Part shown: positions 23,538-31,697 of the stretch, piece after piece
How positions within the stretch are numbered: the stretch's first letter is position 1
Layout: each line of letters begins with the position of its first letter
NCBI GenBank assembly: GCA_035461175.1
Contig: DATHVR010000004.1
Location: 1 to 47,693, forward strand
DNA: 47,693 nucleotides
Source: DATHVR01 sp035461175
GTDB lineage: Bacteria; Actinomycetota; Acidimicrobiia; Spongiisociales; ZC4RG35
Direction: 5' to 3'
The notes under the pieces: model-generated
Databases searched by the model: none
What the model was told of the DNA's origin: nothing
Seen by the model: the letters and a program-made list of their open reading frames with translations, nothing else
Translations under genes and position numbers: made by a program

Positions 23538-24566
23538 GTGACCTCCCATCCCTTTCCCCCGCCCCTGTCGACAATGGAGGCCCGCACCTCGGAGCGCTGG
23601 CCCAAAGGCGAAGTCGCCTACGAGCCGAAGTGGGACGGCTTCCGCTCCCTGGCCTGGTCGCCACCCGCGGTCCGCCTCGACTCCCGCAACGAGAAGCCAC
23701 TGCTGCGCTACTTTCCCGAGCTCACTGACGCCCTCCACCAGCTCCCCGAGGGCACGGTGGTCGACGGCGAGATCGTGGTGGTGATCGACGACGTCAGCCA
23801 GTTCGACCTCCTCCAGCAGCGGATCCATCCCGCCGAGTCGCGTATCGAGAAGCTGTCCCGGGAGACACCGGCCGAGCTGGTCGCCTTCGACATCCTCGCC
23901 CTCGAGGGTGAAGATCTCCGCTCCCTCCCCTTCGCCGAGCGCCGGCTCCGTCTCGAACAGCTGTGGCCATCCCTCTCCGACCCCTGGCACCTGACCCCCT
24001 CCACCCACGATGAGGAAGTCGCCCGGCGCTGGTTCGACGAGTTCGAATCGGCCGGCTGCGACGGCATCATCGCCAAGCCCCTCGACTCGGCCTACCAGTC
24101 GGGGAAGCGAGCCATGATCAAGATCAAGCACCGGCGCACGATCGACGTGGTCGTGGGCGGCTTCCGTGAGCACAAGGACGGCGGCAAGATCGGCTCCCTG
24201 CTCCTGGGCCTGTTCACCGACGAGGGCGAACTCGCCTTCATCGGCCATTGCTCGGGCTTCCCCGACGCCGACCGTGAGGACCTGTTCCGTCGCTTCAGCG
24301 ATCTCGCCGCCACCGAGTCGTTCGGAGAAGGAGTGCGTATCCCCGGGGCGGAGAGCCGGTGGTCGGCAGGAAAGGACCTGGGCTGGACCCCGGTCGTGCC
24401 GGGGGTGGTGGTGGAGGTCAGCTACGACCAGCTAGAGGGAAATCGCTTTCGCCATGCCACCCGCTTCCACCGCTGGCGCCCCGACAAGGAGGCGGAGTCG
24501 TGCACCTTCGACCAGCTGGAACGGCCCGAGGGACCCGGCTTCGAGGACGTGGTCGAGACACCCTGA
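23538..24566 (+). CDS. ligC: ATP-dependent DNA ligase, LigC type
   Basis: A 342-aa two-domain ligase. Motif I is EPKWDGFR with nucleotidyl-accepting K31. LDSRNEKPLLRYFPEL, VVDGEIVV and AFDILAL are motifs Ia-III, DGIIAKP motif IV and MIKIKH motif V. An OB-fold of about 120 residues completes it. In mycobacteria LigC is encoded next to Prim-PolC and takes part in base-excision/gap repair with it (established knowledge). Here the Prim-PolC gene is also adjacent but convergent. No Ku gene is in the window. GTG at 23538 lies 8 nt after TAGACT. Confidence 0.92.
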   Translation: MTSHPFPPPLSTMEARTSERWPKGEVAYEPKWDGFRSLAWSPPAVRLDSRNEKPLLRYFPELTDALHQLPEGTVVDGEIVVVIDDVSQFDLLQQRIHPAESRIEKLSRETPAELVAFDILALEGEDLRSLPFAERRLRLEQLWPSLSDPWHLTPSTHDEEVARRWFDEFESAGCDGIIAKPLDSAYQSGKRAMIKIKHRRTIDVVVGGFREHKDGGKIGSLLLGLFTDEGELAFIGHCSGFPDADREDLFRRFSDLAATESFGEGVRIPGAESRWSAGKDLGWTPVVPGVVVEVSYDQLEGNRFRHATRFHRWRPDKEAESCTFDQLERPEGPGFEDVVETP

Positions 24567-24569
24567 CAG

Positions 24570-24624
24570 GGCCCCGAACCCAGGGTTGCACACAGCGGAA
24601 ACCGAGGCCCCGAACCCAGGGTTG
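24570..24624. repeat. Two 19-bp direct repeats between ligC and Prim-PolC genes
   Basis: GGCCCCGAACCCAGGGTTG occurs at 24570-24588 and 24606-24624, 36 bp apart. Each contains the odd dyad AACCC-A-GGGTT. They lie just past the ligC stop in the convergent gap. Confidence 0.75.
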
Positions 24625-24655
24625 GGGGCGTAGGCTGCCCGCACTGTCGCGCGAA

Positions 24656-25663
24656 TCAGTAGTCCTCATCGGGGCGGCGCTGGCGTGACGGTTGCACCCG
24701 GGGCGGCTCGCCCGGCTGCTTGGGGTAGTGGGGGGGCCAGGGGGCGTCGCCGATCCCATTCTCCTCGTCCCGGGCCATCCACTCCATCAGGGTGTCGATC
24801 CGCCCGGCGCTCTCGTCCACCCCCTCGGTGAGATCGCCCACCGCGGCGTAGCGGGCGGAGGCGAAGGTATCGAGGGGGAAGTCCTCGATGGCGATGTCGT
24901 CCAGTTCCTCCCAGCGGAAGGGGGCCGACACATATCCGGTGGGGCGCACTCCGTAGGCAGACGAGACGGTCTTGTCACGGGCGTTCTGGTTGTAGTCGAC
25001 GAACACCCCCTGCCGCTCCTCCTTCCACCACGCCGTCGTGACCAGGTCGGGCATCCGCCGCTCCAGCTCCCGAGCGAAGGCGAGAACCGCCCTCCGGGTC
25101 TGGAAGAAGTCCCACAGCCGCTCGATGCGGATGTAAACGTGGATTCCCCGGCTGCCCGAGGTCTTGGGCCATCCCACCAGGCCGACCTCGTCGAGCAGGT
25201 CCCGGGCTCCCGCCGCCGCCCGGCGCACGTCGTTGAAGCCGTAGCCGGGAGTGGGGTCGAAGTCGAGGCGCAGCTCATCGGGGTGGTCGATGTCGTCGTC
25301 GCGGACCGGCCAGGGATGGAAGTCGAGGCACCCGAGCTGGGCCAGGCGGAGCACGTCGGCCCGGGAGCGGGGAACGTTCATCCGGCCGGGCCGCTGGGAG
25401 GGAAACCGGATCTGGACCGTGTCGAACGGTGTGTTCTTCGACACCCGCTTCTGATAGACGGGATCCTTGTCCACGCCATGCATGTAGCGCTTGAGCATGG
25501 TGGGCCGGTGGCGGATCCCCCGCGCCGCCCCCTCGGCCACCGCCACGAAGTGCTCGACCACGTCCATCTTGGTCCACTCCTGTTCGGGGAACACCACCCG
25601 CCCGGGCGAACTGATGCGAACGGTCTCACCGCCGATCTCGACGTGCGTCTCGTCTTTTCCCAT
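24656..25663 (-). CDS. Prim-PolC / LigD-polymerase-domain primase-polymerase
   Basis: A 335-aa archaeo-eukaryotic primase superfamily protein equivalent to the polymerase domain of LigD as a stand-alone enzyme. The catalytic acidic pair is D134 and D136 in LRLDFDPTPGYGF, and H175 lies in SRGIHVYIRI. RPTMLKRYMHGVD and KNTPFDTVQIRFPSQRPG form the 5'-phosphate-binding side. It probably fills short gaps with ribonucleotides for LigC to seal. ATG 25663 is chosen over an upstream ATG because TACCAT lies 7 nt before it and the domain starts soon after. Confidence 0.9.
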   Translation of the reverse strand: MGKDETHVEIGGETVRISSPGRVVFPEQEWTKMDVVEHFVAVAEGAARGIRHRPTMLKRYMHGVDKDPVYQKRVSKNTPFDTVQIRFPSQRPGRMNVPRSRADVLRLAQLGCLDFHPWPVRDDDIDHPDELRLDFDPTPGYGFNDVRRAAAGARDLLDEVGLVGWPKTSGSRGIHVYIRIERLWDFFQTRRAVLAFARELERRMPDLVTTAWWKEERQGVFVDYNQNARDKTVSSAYGVRPTGYVSAPFRWEELDDIAIEDFPLDTFASARYAAVGDLTEGVDESAGRIDTLMEWMARDEENGIGDAPWPPHYPKQPGEPPRVQPSRQRRPDEDY

Positions 25664-25670
25664 CGCAGCG

Positions 25671-25676
25671 ATGGTA
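25671..25676 (-). promoter_or_regulatory. -10 hexamer TACCAT for Prim-PolC gene
   Basis: Ends 7 nt before the ATG at 25663 on the minus strand, with no ribosome binding site. Confidence 0.45.
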
Positions 25677-25705
25677 GATAACGGGTTTGCCGCTGTCCCG
25701 CCCAC

Positions 25706-25797
25706 GGGTATCGAGTGGTGGGTTGTGAGTCATGAGAGTGATGAGTAATGCCACTGCGTAGTAGTGGGACCGGCCCAATACCCACCACCCAATACCG
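25706..25797. repeat. Imperfect palindromic GGTAT-GTGGTGGG element (copy 2)
   Basis: The left arm GGGTATCGAGTGGTGGGTT (25706-25724) matches the complement of the right arm, which reads CGGTATTGGGTGGTGGGTAT (25778-25797), with few differences. The middle (GTGAGTCATGAGAGTGATGA) is less paired. It belongs with the block at 1-167 and the element at 34876-34941. Confidence 0.7.
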
Positions 25798-25822
25798 TCA
25801 CACACGACGGCGGGCAGAGCTT

Positions 25823-27007
25823 TCAGACCACTTCGAACAAGCCGGCGGCGCCTTGGCCGCCGCCTACGCACATCGTGACCACGCCGTAGCGGCCGCCCCG
25901 GCGTTTGAGCTCGCGGAGGAGGTGGCCCACCTGGCGGGCGCCGGTCATGCCGTAGGGATGACCGATCGAGATGGCACCGCCGTTGACGTTGTAGATCTCG
26001 TTGTCGATCCCCAGTTCGTCCCGGCAGTAGATGGTCTGAACGGCGAAGGCCTCGTTGAGCTCCCACAGGTCGATGTCGTCGATCGACAGGCCGGCCCGTT
26101 CGAGCAGCTTCGGGACCGCGAACACCGGACCGATTCCCATCTCCTCGGGCGCCACCCCGGCCACGGCCATACCCCGGTAGTAGCCGAGCGGCTCCAGCCC
26201 CCGCCGCTCCGCCTCGGCCGCCTCCATGACCACCGTGGCGGCGGCTCCATCGGAGAGCTGGGAGGCGTTGCCGGCGGTGACGTTCTTGCCTTCACCTCGC
26301 ACCGGGGGGAGCGCGGCCAGTCCCTCGAGTGTCGTCGAAGGACGGTTGCCCTCGTCCAGACGCAGCGTCACCTCCTCGGCCGACTCCTCCCCCGTCTCCC
26401 GATCCACCACCTTCTTGGTGGTGGTGACCTCGATGATCTCGTCGTCGAAGATGCCGGCCTCCTGGGCGGTGGCGGTACGCATCTGTGACTGGAAGGCGTA
26501 TTCGTCGCAGGCTTCGCGGCTGATGCCGTAGCGCTCGGCCACCACCTCGGCGGTGTCGATCATGGGCATGTAGGTGTGGGGCTGCATCTCCAGCAGCCGG
26601 GGATCCATCGCCCGGTACAGGTTCATGTGCTCGTTCTGGACCAGGCTGATCGAGTCGAGCCCGCCTCCCACCACCACCGACTGGCCGTCGACGATGATTT
26701 GCTTGGCGGCAGTGGCGACCGCCATCAGCCCCGACGAGCATTGGCGATCGATCGACATCCCCGGCACCGTGGCGGGCAAGCCGGCGGCGAGTGCGACCAG
26801 GCGCCCCACGTTGGGCCACTGGCTGCCCTGCTGCATGGCGCAGCCCATGATCACGTCGTCGATCTCGGCCGGGTCGACCCCCGACCTCTCCACGGCCGCC
26901 TGGACGGGCATGGCCCCGAGAGTGGGGGCATCGGTGTCGTTGAAGGCACCGCGATAGGCTTTGCCGATCGGGGTGCGGGCGGTCGAAACGATGACGGCTT
27001 CACGCAT
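25823..27007 (-). CDS. Acetyl-CoA acyltransferase (thiolase)
   Basis: A 394-aa thiolase. The acyl-accepting Cys is in SIDRQCSSGLMAVA (about residue 89). ELNEAFAVQ, NVNGGAISIGHPYGMTGARQ (His) and TMCVGGGQGAAGLFE (second Cys) complete the active site. The length is typical of degradative or biosynthetic thiolases. AAGGAGG sits 5 nt before the ATG, and TAGCTT further up gives a short leader. It is a member of the acyl-CoA gene set in this window but is not in an operon with the others. Confidence 0.93.
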   Translation of the reverse strand: MREAVIVSTARTPIGKAYRGAFNDTDAPTLGAMPVQAAVERSGVDPAEIDDVIMGCAMQQGSQWPNVGRLVALAAGLPATVPGMSIDRQCSSGLMAVATAAKQIIVDGQSVVVGGGLDSISLVQNEHMNLYRAMDPRLLEMQPHTYMPMIDTAEVVAERYGISREACDEYAFQSQMRTATAQEAGIFDDEIIEVTTTKKVVDRETGEESAEEVTLRLDEGNRPSTTLEGLAALPPVRGEGKNVTAGNASQLSDGAAATVVMEAAEAERRGLEPLGYYRGMAVAGVAPEEMGIGPVFAVPKLLERAGLSIDDIDLWELNEAFAVQTIYCRDELGIDNEIYNVNGGAISIGHPYGMTGARQVGHLLRELKRRGGRYGVVTMCVGGGQGAAGLFEVV

Positions 27008-27028
27008 GGGTTCCTCCTTGTCGGGTGC

Positions 27029-27034
27029 AAGCTA
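27029..27034 (-). promoter_or_regulatory. -10 hexamer TAGCTT upstream of thiolase
   Basis: TAGCTT (minus strand) overlaps the stop codon of the methyltransferase gene (27032-27034). It would give a short leader carrying the AAGGAGG ribosome binding site. Confidence 0.4.
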
Positions 27035-27829
27035 ACCGGGTCGGCACAGGATCTCGCCATGGAGGACGGCGAACCACCCGTCCTCACGGCGGGCCCACTC
27101 CTCCCAGCCGGCCACGATCGAGTCCAGGAGCGGGCGGTCGGCCAGCCCGTAGTCGAAGGCCTGGCGGGCGAGCTCGGACTCGCGCATCCGCTCCGACCAC
27201 AGCCCGCCCCACCAGCGGCGCTCCTCGGGGGTGGCGAAGCACCACACCGATGCCGACGCCTCCACCTCGCCGAACCCGGCGGCGGCACCCCAGGCCGCCA
27301 CCCGTCGGCCCGTGTCGGGTTCGGCCCGGTTGGTCCGGGCCACCTGCCGGTACAGCTCCAGCCACGCGGTGAGAGCGGGGAGTTCGGGCCACCAGGTCAT
27401 CGCCCCGTAGTCGGCGTCACGAACCGCCACCACCCCGTCGGGCCGGCACACCCGCTTCATCTCCACCAGCGCGGCCACCGGATCGGTCAGGTGCTGGAGG
27501 ACCTGGTGGGCGTGGACCACGTCGAAACTGTCGCTATCCGCCGGGAGCCGGTAGACGTCACCGGCCACGATCTCCACGTTGGGCTGGTCGCCGGTGGCGG
27601 CGAGCGCCTCCCCCAGAACCGCCGGGGCCACGTCGAGTCCCACCACCCGGCCGGGGGCTACCAGGCGGGCCAGGTCGGCGGTGAGGGTGGCAGGCCCGCA
27701 GCCGACGTCGAGCAGGTCGAGCCCCGGCCGCAGACGCGGAACCAGGTAGGCGGCAGAGTTGGCAACGGTCCGCCAGCGATGCGATCGCAGGACGGAGTCG
27801 TGGTGCCCGTGGGTGTAGACGTCGGCCAT
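27032..27829 (-). CDS. Class I SAM-dependent methyltransferase
   Basis: A 265-aa UbiE-like methyltransferase. MADVYTHGHHDSVLRSHRWR begins the protein. Motif I is LLDVGCGPATLTADLARL, the acidic residue is in VVGLDVAP, GDVYRLPADSDSFDVVHAHQVLQHL covers motifs II-III, and VCRPDGVVAVRDADYG follows. The last 100 residues form a helical substrate lid rich in Trp. The ATG at 27829 has CAGACT 8 nt upstream, an off-consensus hexamer. The substrate is unknown; it is not a recognised menaquinone or sterol enzyme. Confidence 0.88.
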   Translation of the reverse strand: MADVYTHGHHDSVLRSHRWRTVANSAAYLVPRLRPGLDLLDVGCGPATLTADLARLVAPGRVVGLDVAPAVLGEALAATGDQPNVEIVAGDVYRLPADSDSFDVVHAHQVLQHLTDPVAALVEMKRVCRPDGVVAVRDADYGAMTWWPELPALTAWLELYRQVARTNRAEPDTGRRVAAWGAAAGFGEVEASASVWCFATPEERRWWGGLWSERMRESELARQAFDYGLADRPLLDSIVAGWEEWARREDGWFAVLHGEILCRPG

Positions 27830-27912
27830 GGAGGGGAGTCTGGCACCCTCCGATTCCCTTCTCGCGCGCCGTGGCCCCGCTCCCGGACGGGATGTCACGC
27901 CAGGACGGCCGT

Positions 27913-27918
27913 TAGCCT
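27913..27918 (+). promoter_or_regulatory. -10 hexamer TAGCCT of leaderless GTG start
   Basis: Ends 7 nt before the GTG at 27926; no ribosome binding site. Confidence 0.5.
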
Positions 27919-27925
27919 GGGTCGG

Positions 27926-29599
27926 GTGAGCGACCTGGTCGACAAGATCCGCTCCTCGATCATCGGGGCCGACACCGCCGTCCAGACCCCATTCGGTCTG
28001 CGCCGGGTCACCTACGCCGACTACACCGCCTCGGGACGGTCGCTGGGCTTCGTCGAGGACTTCATCCGCGAATCGGTCCTCCCGCTCTACGCCAACACCC
28101 ACACCGAGACCTCCGGCACGGGACTGCAGACGACACGGTTCCGGGAGGAAGCCCGCGACACGATCCGCCGCTGCGTCGGGGCAAGCCGGGACGAGCACGC
28201 GGTGATCTTCGCCGGAGCAGGCTCCACCGGTGCCATCGACCGCATGATCACCATCCTCGGGCTGCGCATCCCCGCCGACCTCGAGGATCGCTATCACCTC
28301 ACCGACCACATCCCCGCCGGGGAGCGCCCGGTGGTATTCGTCGGCCCCTACGAACACCACTCCAACGAATTGGGATGGCGGGAGTCGATCGCCGATGTCA
28401 TCGAGATCGCCGAGAACGCCGACGGCCACATCGACCTGGCCGATCTGGAGCGACGGCTGGTCGAGTTCTCCGATCGACCCCTGCGGATCGGCAGCTTCTC
28501 GGCTGCATCCAACGTCACCGGGATCATCTCGGACACCTCCGCCATCTCCACCCTCCTCCACCGCCACGGCGCGCTCTCCTTCTGGGATTTCGCCGCCGCC
28601 GCCCCCTACGTGGGCGTGGAGATGCGATCGCCCCGCACCGAAGGCGACGACTACAAGGACGCCGTCTTCATCTCGCCCCACAAGTTCATCGGCGGACCCG
28701 GCACGCCGGGAGTCCTGGTGGTCCGGCGTGATCTCCTCGCCAACCGGGTGCCGTCGGTTCCCGGAGGTGGAACCGTCGCCTATGTCAACGAGGACCACCA
28801 CCGCTACGTCGCCGATCCCGAGCACCGGGAGGAGGGCGGCACCCCCGCCATCGTCGAGTCGATCCGGGCCGGGCTGGTCTTCGCTCTGAAGGAGGCGGTG
28901 GGAAGCGAGGAGATCCGGCAGCGGGAGGAGGACTTCATCCGCAGGGCCATCGACTCGTGGTCGGCCGACCCGGCGATCCGCATTCTCGGCAACCCCAAGG
29001 CCGAGCGCCTCTCGATCGTCTCCTTCGTGATCCGCGCCCCCGCCCACCTCGGCGAGGAGCGCTTCCTCCACCACAACTTCGTCGTGGCCGTGCTCAACGA
29101 CCTGTTCGGGATCCAGGCCCGGGGCGGCTGCTCGTGTGCCGGTCCCTACGGCCATCGCCTGCTCGGCATCGACGCCGCCACCAGTCGCCGCTTCGAGGAC
29201 CAGATCGCCGCCGGGTGCGAGGTGATCAAACCGGGATGGGTCAGGATCAACTTCAACTACTTCATCCCCGAGGCTGAGTTCGAATACCTGGTCGACGCCG
29301 TGCACCTGGTGGCAGAGGAGGGATGGAAGCTGCTGCCCCGGTATCGCTTCGAGGCCGCCAGCGGCGTGTGGCGCCACCGGGACGGTCTCGCCGCTCCGCC
29401 GCTGACCCTGGCCGGCTTCCTGGGCGAGAGCAGGTCCGAGCGCCACACCGAGCCGATCGAGCGCCTGGCCGAGTACCTGGCCGAGGGGCGCCGGATCCTG
29501 GACCAGGTGGCAACGGGATGCGAGGACGCCACCGGCCTTCCGCCCGCGGCCGAGCCTTTGCGGTGGTTTCCCCTCCCCGCCGAGGCCGCCCCGCGTTGA
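27926..29599 (+). CDS. Class V aminotransferase-fold PLP enzyme (cysteine desulfurase-like)
   Basis: A 557-aa PLP-dependent enzyme of fold type I. RVTYADYTASGRSLGFVEDF, YANTHTETSGTGLQTTRFRE and GAGSTGAIDRMI match the cofactor-phosphate side. VGPYEHHSNELGWRES and FWDFAAAAPYVGVEM (Asp for pyridine N) follow, and the Schiff-base K253 is in ISPHKFIGGPGTPG. GCSCAGPYGHRLLGID provides Cys residues in the region where desulfurases carry theirs. It is longer than SufS (about 410 aa), with an extra C-terminal domain of unknown role. The activity, desulfuration or other beta/gamma elimination, is open. Confidence 0.8.
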   Translation: MSDLVDKIRSSIIGADTAVQTPFGLRRVTYADYTASGRSLGFVEDFIRESVLPLYANTHTETSGTGLQTTRFREEARDTIRRCVGASRDEHAVIFAGAGSTGAIDRMITILGLRIPADLEDRYHLTDHIPAGERPVVFVGPYEHHSNELGWRESIADVIEIAENADGHIDLADLERRLVEFSDRPLRIGSFSAASNVTGIISDTSAISTLLHRHGALSFWDFAAAAPYVGVEMRSPRTEGDDYKDAVFISPHKFIGGPGTPGVLVVRRDLLANRVPSVPGGGTVAYVNEDHHRYVADPEHREEGGTPAIVESIRAGLVFALKEAVGSEEIRQREEDFIRRAIDSWSADPAIRILGNPKAERLSIVSFVIRAPAHLGEERFLHHNFVVAVLNDLFGIQARGGCSCAGPYGHRLLGIDAATSRRFEDQIAAGCEVIKPGWVRINFNYFIPEAEFEYLVDAVHLVAEEGWKLLPRYRFEAASGVWRHRDGLAAPPLTLAGFLGESRSERHTEPIERLAEYLAEGRRILDQVATGCEDATGLPPAAEPLRWFPLPAEAAPR

Positions 29600-30006
29600 C
29601 GGACTCCGGACCCTGCCCCGCCACGACGCTCACCGTCACCATCGCGGCTCCGCCCGGGGAGGTCTACGCCTTCGCGGCCAACCTGAACAACCTTCCTCGC
29701 TGGTCCTTCTTCAAGGCTGCCGCCGAAGACGCGTCGGGTTGGAAGGTGACGACTTCCGGCGGCGAGTCGCGGCTGCGACTCTCCCCACCCAACGAATTCG
29801 GCGTACTCGACCACCACGTCATCACCCCGGCCGGGTCCGAGATCTACATCCCCATGCGGGTGGTGGCCAACGGCAACGGCAGCGAGGTGATCTTCACCGT
29901 CTACCGGATGCCGGGGATGAGCGACGATGCCTACGCCGCCGACGTGGCCCAGGTAGAAGTCGACCTGGCCGAACTGAAGCGGATCCTCGAGACCGGGGAC
30001 GACTGA
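29596..30006 (+). CDS. SRPBCC / START-like small protein
   Basis: A 136-aa protein with the SRPBCC pattern. TLTVTIAAPPGEVYAFAANLNNLPRWSFFKAAAEDASGW is the first strand-helix region. Strands follow, and a C-terminal helix (DVAQVEVDLAELKRILET) closes the cavity. The start is inferred to be TTG at 29596, overlapping the previous stop as TTGA, since no ATG or GTG precedes the conserved strand. It is coupled to the aminotransferase-like gene and may bind a hydrophobic ligand or assist that enzyme (inference). Confidence 0.7.
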   Translation: MTDSGPCPATTLTVTIAAPPGEVYAFAANLNNLPRWSFFKAAAEDASGWKVTTSGGESRLRLSPPNEFGVLDHHVITPAGSEIYIPMRVVANGNGSEVIFTVYRMPGMSDDAYAADVAQVEVDLAELKRILETGDD

Positions 30007-30057
30007 ACCCCCGGACCCGGAAGGCAGAACCGCCTCCCCCGGCCCGGCGCACAGGTA

Positions 30058-30063
30058 TAGGCT
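30058..30063 (+). promoter_or_regulatory. -10 hexamer TAGGCT of leaderless ATG start
   Basis: Ends 6 nt before the ATG at 30070. Confidence 0.5.
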
Positions 30064-30069
30064 GACCGC

Positions 30070-30540
30070 ATGGTGGAACCGGTCGAAAATCCGAGCGTCG
30101 AGGACATCACCCGCTGGCATCGCACCTTCGCCCCGCGCTTCTTCAACCACACCTGGGAACTGATGGATCGCGAGGTCCTCGATGAGGACGGCATCGACGA
30201 ACTGCTCGCGTCCGCCTTCGCCCAGCGGGCCCACTGGTATCAGGTGGGCGACGCCCGCAATCGCGCCATCGCCGACTGGCAGGTGTCGCGGGCGGCGGTG
30301 ATCGCCGGCTACCCCGACCTGTCCCGCCGTTTCGGGGAGCGATCCCTTCGCGAGGCGGCCGCCCTCGATCCGTTCTTGCGCGGCTTCGGCCACGAGGCCA
30401 TCGCCCGTGCCGCCGCCTCGGTGGACGACCTCGGCACTTTCGAGGAGCACCTGGCGGCGGCCCGGGAGCTGTGCGAGCAGGTCGAGGACGACGAAGACCG
30501 GCAGGTACTCGCCGCCGACCTCGACCAGATGACCCGTTAG
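30070..30540 (+). CDS. Small helical protein of unknown function
   Basis: A 156-aa all-alpha protein, Ala/Glu/Asp/Arg-rich, starting MVEPVENPSVEDITRWHRTF. The second half (GDARNRAIADWQVSRAAVIAGY, GHEAIARAAASVDDLGTFEEHL) reads like tetratricopeptide-type helix pairs, so a scaffold role is possible. I do not recognise the family. The start is well supported by a TAGGCT 6 nt upstream. It is convergent with upp, 23 nt apart. Confidence 0.65.
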   Translation: MVEPVENPSVEDITRWHRTFAPRFFNHTWELMDREVLDEDGIDELLASAFAQRAHWYQVGDARNRAIADWQVSRAAVIAGYPDLSRRFGERSLREAAALDPFLRGFGHEAIARAAASVDDLGTFEEHLAAARELCEQVEDDEDRQVLAADLDQMTR

Positions 30541-30563
30541 GTGGCCGGCCGGGACCGACCTGG

Positions 30564-31196
30564 CTACTTGGTGCCGTAGAGGCGGTCGCCGGCGTCGCCC
30601 AGGCCGGGGACGATGTAGCCGTGGTCGTTGAGGTGGTCGTCGACGGCGGCGGTGATGATGCGGACGTCGGGGTGGTGCTGGCGGAGGTATTCGATGCCTT
30701 CCGGAGCCGCCAGCAGGCACAGGAAGCGGATGCTGCGGGGCTTGGTCGCCTTGATGCGGGTGAGGGCGGCCGCAGCCGAATGGCCGGTGGCGAGCATCGG
30801 GTCCACCACAATGACGTCGCGGTCTTCCATCTCGTCGGGGACCTTGAAGTAGTACTCGACCGCCTCCAGGGTCTCGGGGTCGCGATAGAGGCCGATGTGG
30901 CCGACCCGGGCAGAAGGCACCAGATCGAGGATTCCGTCGAGGAGACCGTTGCCGGCCCGAAGGATGGAGATGGCTGCCAGCTTCTTGCCTTCGATCACCG
31001 GGGCATCCATCTCGGTGAGCGGAGTCTCGATCCGCTCCTTGTCGACCGGGAGGTCACGGGTCGCCTCGTAGGTCATCAGCCCGGCGATCTCGCGGAGCAG
31101 CCGCCGGAAGTCGGCCGAGGCCGTCTCCTTCCTCCGCATCAGAGTCAGCTTGTGCTGGATGAGGGGATGATCGAGGACGGTGACGTTTTCCGGCAT
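30564..31196 (-). CDS. upp: Uracil phosphoribosyltransferase
   Basis: A 210-aa salvage enzyme converting uracil and PRPP to UMP. ISILRAGNGLLDGILDLVPSARVGHIGLYRD, DVIVVDPMLATGHSAAAAL (PRPP-binding loop) and HHPDVRIITAAVDDHLNDHGYIVPGLGDAGDR at the C-terminus are diagnostic. The length is typical. AGGAG lies 5 nt before the ATG. It is divergent from the MOSC gene, 30 nt apart. Confidence 0.97.
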   Translation of the reverse strand: MPENVTVLDHPLIQHKLTLMRRKETASADFRRLLREIAGLMTYEATRDLPVDKERIETPLTEMDAPVIEGKKLAAISILRAGNGLLDGILDLVPSARVGHIGLYRDPETLEAVEYYFKVPDEMEDRDVIVVDPMLATGHSAAAALTRIKATKPRSIRFLCLLAAPEGIEYLRQHHPDVRIITAAVDDHLNDHGYIVPGLGDAGDRLYGTK

Positions 31197-31226
31197 TCAG
31201 ACTCCTACCCTGCGGACGGAGCAATC

Positions 31227-31697
31227 ATGGCCGGTCGAGTTCATCAGATCAACGTGTCACCCGGCGGGGTGCCCAAACTCCCCGTAGAGGAGGCGTATGT
31301 GAGCGCTTCCGGGGTCAAGGGTGACCGCCAGGCGAACCGCCGGCTCCACGGTGGCCCCGACAAGGCGGTGTGTCTCTACTCGCTGGAGGTGATCGAGGCG
31401 CTGCGCGCCGAAGGGCACTCGATCTTCGCCGGGGCAGCGGGCGAGAACCTCACTCTTGAGGGCGTCGACTGGAATCGGGTGGTGCCCGGTGCCCGCCTGC
31501 GGGTCGGTCCGGTACTACTGGCGGTGACCGCCCCCACCAACCCCTGCCACCAGAACGCCGGCTGGTTCGTCGACGGCCACTTCGGACGGATGCATCAGCG
31601 CCGCCACCCCGGCTGGAGCCGCATGTATGCCGAAGTGCTCGAAGAAGGCCTCGTCCGCACCGGCGACCGCGCCGAGATCCTGGAAGGAGATCAATGA
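31227..31697 (+). CDS. MOSC-domain protein (first)
   Basis: A 156-aa MOSC domain (Moco sulfurase C-terminal/YiiM-like). SGVKGDRQANRRLHGGPDKAVCLYSLEVIEAL and AGAAGENLTLEGVDWNRVVPGARLRVGPVLLAVTAPTNPC contain the conserved Gly-Glu-Asn and Cys. YiiM-type members handle N-hydroxylated substrates or molybdenum cofactor sulfur chemistry (family knowledge). ATG 31227 follows TACCCT (31206-31211) by 15 nt. It is the first gene of an operon with overlapping starts (MOSC, VOC, cobO). Confidence 0.88.
   Translation: MAGRVHQINVSPGGVPKLPVEEAYVSASGVKGDRQANRRLHGGPDKAVCLYSLEVIEALRAEGHSIFAGAAGENLTLEGVDWNRVVPGARLRVGPVLLAVTAPTNPCHQNAGWFVDGHFGRMHQRRHPGWSRMYAEVLEEGLVRTGDRAEILEGDQ

Noticed and set aside
23538..25663. 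Ku-LigD end-joining operon
   Set aside because: The ligase is LigC-type, the polymerase domain is separate and convergent, and no Ku or nuclease domain is present. Called LigC / Prim-PolC instead.
26576..27925. Upstream extension of the aminotransferase-like frame
   Set aside because: It reads antisense through the thiolase and methyltransferase genes. The GTG at 27926 follows TAGCCT by 7 nt and starts the conserved domain.
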